11,149 bases of DNA, from NCBI GenBank assembly GCA_900539095.1, contig UQAR01000066.1:1-11149 (forward strand), written 5' to 3'. The translations under genes and the position numbers were made by a program. Positions within the stretch are counted from its first letter, which is position 1. Each line of letters begins with the position of its first letter. Source of the stretch: an uncultured Ruminococcus sp. (GTDB taxonomy: Bacteria; Bacillota; Clostridia; Oscillospirales; Ruminococcaceae). Of the stretch, positions 1-6,579 are shown piece by piece. The notes beneath the pieces are model-generated. The model saw nothing but the letters and a program-made list of their open reading frames with translations, was not told where the DNA came from and made no database searches.

Positions 1-24
1 CTCGGAGATGTGTATAAGAGACAG
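1..24. other. Nextera read-2 adapter remnant (artefact)
   Basis: These bases are the 3' end of the Illumina Nextera read-2 adapter, including the 19-base Tn5 mosaic end at 6-24. The same 24 bases occur as an exact reverse complement at 11119-11142. This is library sequence, not genomic DNA; the organism's sequence starts at base 25. Confidence 0.97.
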
Positions 25-25
25 A

Positions 26-46
26 TATATGAAAGGTATGATTTAA
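26..46 (+). CDS. possible C-terminal tail of an upstream gene
   Basis: From base 26 an open frame reads Tyr-Met-Lys-Gly-Met-Ile and then TAA at 44-46, immediately before and in frame with the TTG start of nifS. It could be the last codons of an upstream gene cut off by the adapter. In related bacteria an Rrf2/IscR-type regulator often precedes nifS, but seven codons cannot identify it and the frame could be chance. Confidence 0.25.
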   Translation, partial: YMKGMI

Positions 47-1252
47 TTGGAAAAGAGATTTGTCTATGCAGATAACTCGGCTACGACTAGAGTATCTCAG
101 AAAGCTCTTGACGCCGCTCTGCCTTATTTCACTGAGCTATACGGAAATCCGTCAAGTATATATTCTTTGGGAATGGACTGTGCAAAGGCTGTTCTTAAAG
201 CAAGAGAACAGGTCGCAAACGCACTGGGTGCAAAGGTCAATGAGATCTATTTCACAGCAGGCGGCTCTGAGTCTGACAACTGGGCTATAAGAGGCTGTGC
301 ACAGCTGGGCGAAAAGAAAGGCAAAAAGCATATCATCACAACTGCCTTTGAGCATCATGCTGTACTGCACACTTGTCAGTATCTTGAAAAGCTTGGCTTT
401 GAAGTAACTTATCTTCCTGTAGGTGACAAGGGTCTTGTTACCGCACAGCAGGTTGAGGACGCTATCCGTGAGGATACCTGCCTTGTTACTATAATGACAG
501 CAAACAACGAGATAGGCACTCTCCAGCCAATAGCTGAGATAGGTGAAGTATGTCACAAGCATGGCGTATGGTTCCACACTGATGCTGTTCAGGCTGTTGG
601 AAACGTGGATATCAATGTAAAAGATATGAACATCGATATGCTTTCACTTTCAGGACATAAACTCCACGCTCCTAAGGGCGTTGGTGCACTTTATGTAAAG
701 ACAGGCATCAATCTGCCTAACCTTATCTACGGCGGAGCACAGGAGAGAAACAAGCGTGCAGGTACTGAGAACGTGCCTTCTATCGTTGCTCTCGGCGTTG
801 CTATCACTGACGCTGTAAAGGATATCCCTGCAAAGAACGAGCGTGTCAGAAAGATGAGAGACAGACTTATCGAGGGTCTGCTAAAGATTCCTGAGTCAAG
901 GCTAAATGGTGATATCGAACACAGACTTGCAGGAAACGTAAACATATCTGTTCGTGGAGTAGAGGGCGAGAGCCTGCTGCTTTCACTAGACCTTCAGGGA
1001 GTTGCCGCATCATCAGGTTCAGCCTGCACAAGCGGTTCACTTGACCCTTCACACGTTCTGCTTGCACTTGGTCTGCCTCACGAGGTAGCACACGGTTCAC
1101 TCAGACTTTCTATCAATGACGAGAACACAGAGGAGGACGTTGATTACATTCTTGAAGTCCTTCCGCCTATCGTAAAGCACCTGAGAAGTATGTCACCGCT
1201 TTGGGAAAGAATTTGCAGAACTGAAAATATTCACGACTATACACTTGACTAG
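47..1252 (+). CDS. nifS: cysteine desulfurase, NifS/IscS type
   Basis: This PLP enzyme converts L-cysteine to alanine and leaves a persulfide on its own cysteine, providing sulfur for Fe-S clusters and tRNA thiolation in the cytoplasm. The 401 residues are full length for the family. Visible landmarks are the N-terminal DNSATT motif, His103/His104 near the cofactor ring, Asp179 in HTDA, the PLP lysine K205 in SGHK, and the catalytic C327 in the loop SSGSACTSGS, the arrangement of group I (IscS/NifS) enzymes. The start is TTG, because an in-frame TAA lies directly before it and the N-terminus then aligns with the family; AAAGG at 32-36 is the likely ribosome site. nifU begins 12 bases after the stop, so the two are surely co-transcribed. 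The promoter is lost beyond the adapter. Confidence 0.96.
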   Translation: MEKRFVYADNSATTRVSQKALDAALPYFTELYGNPSSIYSLGMDCAKAVLKAREQVANALGAKVNEIYFTAGGSESDNWAIRGCAQLGEKKGKKHIITTAFEHHAVLHTCQYLEKLGFEVTYLPVGDKGLVTAQQVEDAIREDTCLVTIMTANNEIGTLQPIAEIGEVCHKHGVWFHTDAVQAVGNVDINVKDMNIDMLSLSGHKLHAPKGVGALYVKTGINLPNLIYGGAQERNKRAGTENVPSIVALGVAITDAVKDIPAKNERVRKMRDRLIEGLLKIPESRLNGDIEHRLAGNVNISVRGVEGESLLLSLDLQGVAASSGSACTSGSLDPSHVLLALGLPHEVAHGSLRLSINDENTEEDVDYILEVLPPIVKHLRSMSPLWERICRTENIHDYTLD

Positions 1253-1264
1253 GAGGAATAAAAA

Positions 1265-1696
1265 ATGATATACAGCGAAAAGGTAATGGATCATTTCGCA
1301 CATCCGAGAAATGTCGGCGAGATAGAGGACGCTGACGGCGTTGGCGAGGTAGGCAACGCAAAGTGCGGAGATATTATGAAAATGTACATTAAGGTCAATG
1401 ACGGCGTTATAACTGACGTTAAGTTCAAGACCTTCGGCTGCGGTGCAGCTGTTGCCACATCTTCTATCGCTACAGAAATGATAAAGGGCAAAAAGCTTGA
1501 GGACGCTTTGAAACTTACAAACAAGGCAGTTGTTGAGGCTCTTGACGGTCTGCCGCCAGCAAAGCTCCACTGCTCTGTTCTTGCCGAAGAGGCTATGAAG
1601 GCTGCGGTTTCTGACTACTACAAGAGACAGGGCATCGACCCTACTCCATTCGTAGGCAAGCAGTCTGCTCCTGATTGCGAGAACTGCAATGGCTGA
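1265..1696 (+). CDS. nifU: Fe-S cluster assembly scaffold, IscU/NifU N-terminal type
   Basis: This is the scaffold on which Fe-S clusters are assembled from sulfur delivered by the desulfurase. The three ligand cysteines are in place: C34 in AKCGD (with Asp36), C59 in FGCGAA, and C103 after the LPPAK motif in LHCS. The 143 residues form a stand-alone IscU-like domain without the extra domains of long NifU. An excellent AGGAGG at 1251-1256 overlaps the nifS stop codon and lies eight bases before the ATG. The C-terminus carries two more cysteines, C138 and C141, as CxxC in the last six residues, which is not part of the classical scaffold core. The end overlaps the mnmA start by eight bases. 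Confidence 0.95.
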   Translation: MIYSEKVMDHFAHPRNVGEIEDADGVGEVGNAKCGDIMKMYIKVNDGVITDVKFKTFGCGAAVATSSIATEMIKGKKLEDALKLTNKAVVEALDGLPPAKLHCSVLAEEAMKAAVSDYYKRQGIDPTPFVGKQSAPDCENCNG

Positions 1697-2759
1697 TAGA
1701 GTTCTTGTGGCAATGAGCGGCGGCGTTGACAGCTCTGTGTCGGTCAAGCTCCTTCTTGATGAGGGTTATGACGTGGCAGGGGCTACCATGCGGCTCTACA
1801 GCAATGAGGACATCGGTCTGGATAAAACAAGAACGTGCTGTTCTCTCAATGATGTAGAGGACGCACGTTTTGTTGCTTTTAAGCTAGGCATTGATTTCCA
1901 TGTATTCAATTTTTCTGATGATTTCAAGCACTATGTTATCGACAATTTTGTCGATACATACCTGACTGGCGGCACGCCTAACCCGTGTATAGAGTGCAAC
2001 AAGCATCTGAAATTCGCAAAATTCTATGAGCGTGCAAAACTGCTGGGTTTTGACCATATCGCTACGGGACATTACGCTACCAGAGAGTTTGACGAAAAGT
2101 CAGGCAGGTGGCTGCTCAAGCGTTCACCTGACAGATCAAAGGATCAAAGCTATGTGCTTTACAGCATGACGCAAGAGCAGTTAGCACACACTCTCTTCCC
2201 TGTTGGCGAAATGCACAAGGACAAGATCCGTGATATCGCAGAAGAAAACAAGCTTATAAATGCAGACAAGCCTGACTCTCAGGACATCTGCTTTATCCCT
2301 GACGGCGATTATGCAGGCTTTATCACCAAACGCTGCGGCGAACAGCAATCGGGAGATATCGTTCTTTCTAACGGCACAAAGCTTGGCATACACAAGGGTC
2401 TTATCCACTACACTATCGGACAGCGTAAAGGCGTTGGCGTTTCATACAGCGAGCCGCTTTTTGTTGTTGCAAAGGATATGGAGCACAACAGGCTCATTAT
2501 GGGCAAGGCTGACGAGGTGTACAGTGACAGTCTTGTAGCTGGAGATGTGAATTTTATCCCATTTGACGAGCTGAAAGAGCCTATCACCTGCACTGCTCAG
2601 ACACGTTATCATCAGAAGGACGCCGAGTGTACCGTTTCGCCTATGGAGGACGGCAAGGTGCTTGTGACCTTTAAAGAGCCTCACAAGGCAATCTCAAAGG
2701 GACAGGCTGTGGTTTTCTATAACGGCGAATATGTCATTGGCGGCGGCACGATATTATAA
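1689..2759 (+). CDS. mnmA: tRNA-specific 2-thiouridylase MnmA
   Basis: MnmA activates U34 of Lys, Glu and Gln tRNAs with ATP and inserts sulfur to make 2-thiouridine at the wobble position. The 356 residues are the normal length. The ATP pyrophosphatase loop SGGVDSS is at residues 10-16. The catalytic pair is C100 in NPCIEC and C201 in SQDICFIP, corresponding to the two cysteines known from E. coli MnmA. The ATGHYA and KDQSYVL motifs are also visible. The start lies inside the last codons of nifU (eight-base overlap, different frame), so translation is probably coupled. Its position behind nifS and nifU suggests the desulfurase feeds it sulfur directly or through a relay protein encoded elsewhere. 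A terminator follows seven bases after the stop codon. Confidence 0.97.
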   Translation: MADRVLVAMSGGVDSSVSVKLLLDEGYDVAGATMRLYSNEDIGLDKTRTCCSLNDVEDARFVAFKLGIDFHVFNFSDDFKHYVIDNFVDTYLTGGTPNPCIECNKHLKFAKFYERAKLLGFDHIATGHYATREFDEKSGRWLLKRSPDRSKDQSYVLYSMTQEQLAHTLFPVGEMHKDKIRDIAEENKLINADKPDSQDICFIPDGDYAGFITKRCGEQQSGDIVLSNGTKLGIHKGLIHYTIGQRKGVGVSYSEPLFVVAKDMEHNRLIMGKADEVYSDSLVAGDVNFIPFDELKEPITCTAQTRYHQKDAECTVSPMEDGKVLVTFKEPHKAISKGQAVVFYNGEYVIGGGTIL

Positions 2760-2800
2760 AAAAACAGACCCACAGGTTTTCCCCGTGGGTCTTATATTTT
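2760..2800. terminator. bidirectional intrinsic terminator between mnmA and araC-like gene
   Basis: An 8-bp perfect stem (2766-2773 with 2785-2792) encloses an 11-base loop that can itself add a G-G/C-C pairing. On the plus strand it is followed by a T-rich tail to 2800. On the minus strand it is followed by six Ts (complement of 2759-2764). It can therefore end both the convergent mnmA and AraC-family transcripts. Confidence 0.88.
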
Positions 2801-3629
2801 AGCTGCCAGCTTTTTTATGAAGTGAGCGGAACTCCGCAGGTGAAAGCATTTCATGCTTTTTGAACACAGCACAGAAATAGCTGCAATCATTATAGCCGAC
2901 TTCTGCGGCGATCTCGTTGATATTGAGCTTATCCTCCAACAGCAAGAGCTTTGCCTGCTGAATACGCTTTCTGGCAAGATACTCAAATGGTCTGAGGTTA
3001 AAACACTCTTTGAACAGTCTGCAAAAATACTGCGGCGAAAGGTCGATAAGGTCGGCAAGCTCCACAAGGGTCAGTTCTTTTCTGAAATTCTTGTCAATAT
3101 AATCAATAACAGGCTGGAGCTGATTAAGTTTCTGACCGTCCTGACTGCCGTTCTGCAAATTAACTACCCTATGCAGCTCTATGAGAAACTGATAAAGATA
3201 CGCCGAACACTGATGACCACAGTAGTAATAATTGGTTTTCATAAGATAAAGTATCTTCTTGAAAATAGCGTCAACAGCGTTGATATCATTTATATGGAAC
3301 ACCTTTGCTTTCTCAAGCTTGATATGTTTAAGTATCTCGACAGCCTCTCTGCCCTCAAATGTTATCCAATGAGTTTCCCATATATCGCCAACAGGATAAT
3401 ACTCATGGGGCACTGACGGCGGCAGATAAAAAGCGTCCCCAGGTTTTATGTCATACTCGTGACCTTCAAATATAATGTGACCCTGACCACGGGTGCAGTA
3501 AATTATCTGATGATTAGGATAGCCCTCATCTCTTATAAAATGAAACTCTCTGTCCCTCGCTCCAATGCCAAGAACATACAAAGGCAGGCAAGTTTCATCA
3601 CTTAGGACAGGATAATAATAGTCAGTCAT
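2799..3629 (-). CDS. AraC-family transcriptional regulator with cupin sensor domain
   Basis: This cytoplasmic DNA-binding regulator probably senses a small molecule, often a sugar in this family. Residues about 15-95 form a cupin fold of the AraC N-terminal type, with the PPSVPHEYYP and WETHWITFEG stretches. The C-terminal ~100 residues hold two helix-turn-helix units, one near 186-206 (ELADLIDLSPQYFCRLFK) and one near 236-258 (INEIAAEVGYNDCSYF), both typical of AraC/XylS. I start it at the ATG at 3629 (276 residues). A GTG four codons earlier (3641) is possible, but the purine-rich GGAAAG at 3646-3641 fits the ATG better. It is transcribed away from the SGNH hydrolase operon and may regulate it and itself. 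The ligand cannot be deduced. Confidence 0.93.
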   Translation of the reverse strand: MTDYYYPVLSDETCLPLYVLGIGARDREFHFIRDEGYPNHQIIYCTRGQGHIIFEGHEYDIKPGDAFYLPPSVPHEYYPVGDIWETHWITFEGREAVEILKHIKLEKAKVFHINDINAVDAIFKKILYLMKTNYYYCGHQCSAYLYQFLIELHRVVNLQNGSQDGQKLNQLQPVIDYIDKNFRKELTLVELADLIDLSPQYFCRLFKECFNLRPFEYLARKRIQQAKLLLLEDKLNINEIAAEVGYNDCSYFCAVFKKHEMLSPAEFRSLHKKAGS

Positions 3630-3693
3630 AATAATTCTCACTTTCCGAAAATATGATTATTTTAACATTACTGATTTCATATTCTTTTATTAT

Positions 3694-3722
3694 ATATTAT
3701 CACAACAAACGAAAAAAGTCAA
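3694..3722 (-). promoter_or_regulatory. sigma-A promoter of the AraC-family gene
   Basis: On the minus strand a -35 TTGACT (3722-3717) and a -10 TAATAT (3699-3694) are separated by exactly 17 bases. Transcription would start near 3687, giving a leader of roughly 58 bases. The -35 box is 18 bases from the -35 box of the opposite promoter. Confidence 0.8.
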
Positions 3723-3740
3723 GAAATTTCAAAAAATATG

Positions 3741-3769
3741 TTGTACTCTCGTCCTGAATGTGGTACAAT
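3741..3769 (+). promoter_or_regulatory. sigma-A promoter of the SGNH hydrolase operon
   Basis: A -35 TTGTAC (3741-3746) and a -10 TACAAT (3764-3769) with a 17-base spacer precede the hydrolase gene. The expected transcription start is near 3776, about 38 bases before the ATG at 3814. The next gene upstream runs the other way. Confidence 0.82.
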
Positions 3770-3795
3770 ATATTATATAATAAAGTCAATATATT
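3766..3795 (+). repeat. 9-bp direct repeat, 21-bp period, candidate regulator site
   Basis: CAATATATT occurs at 3766-3774 and again at 3787-3795, exactly two helical turns apart. It overlaps the -10 box and the start of transcription of the hydrolase operon. Direct half-sites about 21 bp apart are typical of AraC-family operators, and an AraC-family gene is divergent here. The DNA is very AT-rich, so chance is a real alternative. Confidence 0.35.
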
Positions 3796-3800
3796 CATAT

Positions 3801-3805
3801 GGGAG
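3801..3805 (+). promoter_or_regulatory. ribosome site that sets the hydrolase start
   Basis: GGGAG, continuing as GGAGATGAT, lies eight bases before the ATG at 3814. The in-frame ATG at 3799 overlaps this site, so it cannot use it. This favours 3814, which also places the Lys-Arg residues of the signal peptide right at the N-terminus. Confidence 0.75.
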
Positions 3806-3813
3806 ATGATAAG

Positions 3814-4815
3814 ATGTTGAAGCGATTAACGGCATTTCTCACTGCGGCTGTAATGATGTGTGCTGCACCTCTTGCCTGCTCTGCCGAGGTAATAGAACAT
3901 GAAGTCAGCGTTCCGCCTAAGATACTTGTGCTTGGCGACTCTATCGCTGCCGGTTATGGTCTTGAGGGATACAGTGAGGACAGATATTCCTGTGCATCTT
4001 ATGCAAATCTTCTTCATGACCAATATGACGCTGAACTTAAAGACTACGGCGGCTGCACCCTTGTGAACTCCGCTGTGGTGGGAGATACATCTCAACAGCT
4101 CCTCGACCACATAAACGCAGGCGAGTTTGACGCCGACCTTGCGGACAGTGACGCCGTTATCATTTCCATAGGCGGCAACGATATTCTAGGACTTTTTCTT
4201 GACTTTCTCAGGAATGACCTCGGCATTACCCCTGAATCCACAATGTCTGACATCATGGACAAAACCAAGGATATAATTGGCATTGCAATGGACATGAAAG
4301 ATATGTCAGACGATATGGACAAAGCTTTAAAAGAGTTTTCGGGCACTCTTGACGATATCATCAACGCCGTAAATTCAAAAAGCAGCGGCGAGATAATTAT
4401 GCAGACCCTTTATGACCCGCTTGACAACTTCACGGCTGCGGTGGCTTTTCAAAGCATATCAAAGGATAAGATATCAAAGCTGAACTCCATAATCAAAGAC
4501 CACGCAGTCGATGAAAATGGTACCGAGAGATACATAGTGGCAGACGTTTTCAGTCAGTTTGACGGCCATGGAAAAGAGCTTACGAACATAAATAACTTTG
4601 ATATCCACCCTAACAAAAACGGTCACACACTTATCGCAGCCTGCATCGACAAGGTGATAAGGACAAAGAAATATGTTTACAAGGAAACAGTGCCTGACAG
4701 CAGCGAGAGCGGCGAAAAGGGCAAAAACGCAATGCTCATGACGGGTGCTGCGGCAGGTGGACTTGTTGTGGTGATAGCTGCGGCGGCTTTGATAAGACAC
4801 AGAAAGAAAGGATAA
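3814..4815 (+). CDS. secreted, membrane-anchored SGNH/GDSL-family hydrolase
   Basis: This is probably an extracytoplasmic esterase or lipase-like serine hydrolase; its substrate is unknown. Residues 1-24 form a signal peptide (MLKR, hydrophobic core, CSA before Glu25). The PLAC stretch is not a good lipobox because proline sits at -3. Block I is GDSIAAGYG with nucleophile Ser43. Block II is Gly90 in NSAVVGDTS. Block III is GGND with Asn122. Block V is Asp263 and His265 in DIHPNKNGH. Between III and V lies a Met/Asp/Lys-rich helical insertion at about 143-190. A C-terminal transmembrane segment (about 307-327) followed by RHRKKG suggests anchoring on the outside of the membrane. The 333-residue form is chosen from the ribosome site. 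It is first in a three-gene operon; the next gene starts six bases after the stop. Confidence 0.9.
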   Translation: MLKRLTAFLTAAVMMCAAPLACSAEVIEHEVSVPPKILVLGDSIAAGYGLEGYSEDRYSCASYANLLHDQYDAELKDYGGCTLVNSAVVGDTSQQLLDHINAGEFDADLADSDAVIISIGGNDILGLFLDFLRNDLGITPESTMSDIMDKTKDIIGIAMDMKDMSDDMDKALKEFSGTLDDIINAVNSKSSGEIIMQTLYDPLDNFTAAVAFQSISKDKISKLNSIIKDHAVDENGTERYIVADVFSQFDGHGKELTNINNFDIHPNKNGHTLIAACIDKVIRTKKYVYKETVPDSSESGEKGKNAMLMTGAAAGGLVVVIAAAALIRHRKKG

Positions 4816-4821
4816 ATCATA

Positions 4822-6018
4822 ATGAAAATTTACTTGGTTGACTTTGAAAACGTCAAATCCAAAGGACTACAGGGCGTTGACAACCTCACGGAAACCGACA
4901 CCGTTATAATTTTTTACAGCGAAAACTCAGACACCATTAACTTTGAAATGCACCAAAAAGTGCTTACATCAAAGGCTGATATCGAATATTTCAAGGTCAA
5001 TGTGGGTGGCAAAAATGCACTTGATTTCCAGCTCTCTACCCTGCTTGGCTATCTCGTTGCAAAAGATACTTACACAAATATTTTCGTCATCAGCAACGAC
5101 AGGGGCTTTGATTTTCTGCACGATTTCTGGCACGGAAAATATGTTGACACGCCAAATGCAACGGTCTATAGAACAAGGACTATCCAGTCTGCTATCAATT
5201 TCAGCAGTGATAAATCGACTTTTGCTGAGAAAAATGATGAGGTAGAAAAGGCTGACGAAATTGACAGCAGCGAAAATGTTCAGGAAATCGCTGAAACGTC
5301 AGTCGATAGCGGCATTGTGCTCAATGAATCGACTGAACCTTCGGAAGAGCCTGTAACGATAAATTACTCTGTTGAGCTTAACGATCCAGCCGAACAGCAG
5401 TTAGACACCGAAGAGGAGCCAGAGGCTTGTGCACCTGATATCGTGGAGGTCAAGACTGAACAGGTCGAAACCGCACCTGAAAGCACATCTGTCAGAAAAC
5501 CAAGGGGCAGAAAAAAGCGTACAACTGACTTCAACGGCAGTCTGCACAACATTCTTTCTGAGATTTGCGGTGACGAGCAGATAGCAGAAATAGGCAAACT
5601 CATTGGCGAATCCAACACCAAAGAGGAATTTCACAACGCACTTGCAAAGATATACAAACAACAGGCTACAGATTTTTATAAGCTGCTCAGACCAAAATAC
5701 CTCAGATTAAAGGGGCTTTATGTCAATGAAAATCCGCAGCCGGCTGTGCAAACTAAGAAAGTTCAGGACGCTCAGGAAAAAGAAGAAGTCATTTATCATG
5801 ACGTTCTGTCAGTCAAGCTTAGCGAGCTGCTTGGGGACAAATGCGGCGCTGATGAGCTTGATATTATCCGAAATGCAGTTGCTGAGGCTGCCACAAAGCA
5901 GCAACTTTACATCAAAATGGTAAAGAAATTCAAGAAAGAAAAGGGCTGCGACATTTATAATGCCATACGCTCGGAATATGTTTCGCTGCACAAGCTTGCG
6001 GCTGAAAACAAGGAATAA
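4822..6018 (+). CDS. PIN/NYN-like domain protein with duplicated C-terminal module
   Basis: The N-terminal ~125 residues resemble the PIN/NYN-like nuclease fold: a first strand ending in VDFEN (Asp7, Glu9), a middle acidic position in NALDFQ (Asp68), and IFVISNDRGFDFL (Asp93, Asp97). The spacing of acidic residues fits a metal-dependent RNA-cleaving site, but activity is inferred. Residues about 129-224 are a Glu/Asp-rich, probably disordered linker. They are followed by a basic patch, RKPRGRKKR (225-233), which resembles an AT-hook. The rest is two copies of a ~60-residue helical module, about 241-299 and 327-391, sharing LSE-x2-GD near the start and LR/IRxxYxxLxxL at the end. There is no signal peptide. 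AAAGGA at 4807-4812, next to the hydrolase stop, is the ribosome site. Substrate and role are unknown. Confidence 0.8.
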   Translation: MKIYLVDFENVKSKGLQGVDNLTETDTVIIFYSENSDTINFEMHQKVLTSKADIEYFKVNVGGKNALDFQLSTLLGYLVAKDTYTNIFVISNDRGFDFLHDFWHGKYVDTPNATVYRTRTIQSAINFSSDKSTFAEKNDEVEKADEIDSSENVQEIAETSVDSGIVLNESTEPSEEPVTINYSVELNDPAEQQLDTEEEPEACAPDIVEVKTEQVETAPESTSVRKPRGRKKRTTDFNGSLHNILSEICGDEQIAEIGKLIGESNTKEEFHNALAKIYKQQATDFYKLLRPKYLRLKGLYVNENPQPAVQTKKVQDAQEKEEVIYHDVLSVKLSELLGDKCGADELDIIRNAVAEAATKQQLYIKMVKKFKKEKGCDIYNAIRSEYVSLHKLAAENKE

Positions 6019-6030
6019 AGGAGAATAGAA

Positions 6031-6546
6031 ATGAAACTTATGATAGCGTCGGACATTCACGGTTCGGCTTACTGGTGCAAAAAAATGCTTGAGGCTTTTG
6101 AGGCAAGCGGTGCAGAAAAGCTTGTTTTGCTAGGCGACATTCTTTATCACGGACCTCGAAACGATCTTCCTAAGGAATATGCTCCGAAACAGGTCATTGC
6201 AATGCTAAATCCGCTGAAAGACAAGCTGCTGTGCGTTCGTGGCAACTGCGACACAGAGGTAGACCAAATGGTGCTGGACTTCCCTGTTATGGCTGAGTAT
6301 GCTTACATCTGCTGTGACGGACTGAGGATATTCGCCACACATGGTCACAAATTCAACTGCGACAATCTGCCACCGCTGTCTAAGGGCGATATTCTGCTCC
6401 ACGGTCACACCCATGTACCTGTTATTAAAGACTGCAGCGATTACACCTATATAAATCCCGGCTCTGTTTCCATACCAAAGGAAAATTCGGCACACAGCTA
6501 TCTGATACTGGAAAACGGCAAGTTCACATTCGGTGATCTCACATAA
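6031..6546 (+). CDS. yfcE: YfcE/MJ0936-type metallophosphoesterase
   Basis: This is a small cytoplasmic metal-dependent phosphodiesterase. Family members hydrolyse artificial phosphodiesters in vitro, and the natural substrate is unsettled. All metal-site motifs are present in its 171 residues: DIH (Asp8, His10), GD (Asp36), GNCD (Asn72), THGH (His104) and GHTH (His126, His128). The stretch DILYHGPRNDLP after the second motif is characteristic of the YfcE subgroup. AAAGGAG at 6017-6023 overlaps the previous stop codon and lies seven bases from the ATG, so the gene is translated from the hydrolase/PIN transcript. A terminator follows directly. Whether it shares a pathway with the two genes before it cannot be told. 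The symbol is by family, not proven orthology. Confidence 0.93.
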   Translation: MKLMIASDIHGSAYWCKKMLEAFEASGAEKLVLLGDILYHGPRNDLPKEYAPKQVIAMLNPLKDKLLCVRGNCDTEVDQMVLDFPVMAEYAYICCDGLRIFATHGHKFNCDNLPPLSKGDILLHGHTHVPVIKDCSDYTYINPGSVSIPKENSAHSYLILENGKFTFGDLT

Positions 6547-6548
6547 AG

Positions 6549-6575
6549 AAAAGGCAGCTCAAGGCTGCCTTTTTT
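6549..6575. terminator. bidirectional intrinsic terminator after yfcE
   Basis: The stem GGCAGC (6553-6558) pairs with GCTGCC (6564-6569) over a five-base loop and is lengthened by A-T pairs. Six Ts follow on the plus strand; on the minus strand the tail is TTTTCTTT. It serves the convergent yfcE and DUF4317-type genes, whose stop codons both lie within about five bases of it. Confidence 0.9.
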
Positions 6576-6579
6576 GTGC

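Noticed and set aside
1193..1747. Minus-strand open frame of 184 codons
   Set aside because: It runs opposite the nifU gene, whose ligand motifs and ribosome site are unmistakable; the reverse frame shows no recognisable protein.
2853..3416. Plus-strand open frame of 187 codons
   Set aside because: It lies antisense to the clearly recognised AraC-family gene, has no convincing ribosome site and no family-like sequence.
3799..3813. ATG at 3799 as the start of the SGNH hydrolase
   Set aside because: It overlaps the ribosome-binding sequence needed for translation and would put acidic residues before the signal peptide; the ATG at 3814 fits both better.
3642..3813. A riboswitch or small RNA in the divergent intergenic region
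   Set aside because: The 170 bases are AT-rich and accounted for by two promoters and short leaders; no stable stem-loop set or known aptamer pattern is visible.
4822..5200. The PIN-like gene as the toxin of a toxin-antitoxin pair or part of a defence island
   Set aside because: There is no small partner gene next to it, the protein is long with a duplicated accessory region, and neighbours are not defence genes.
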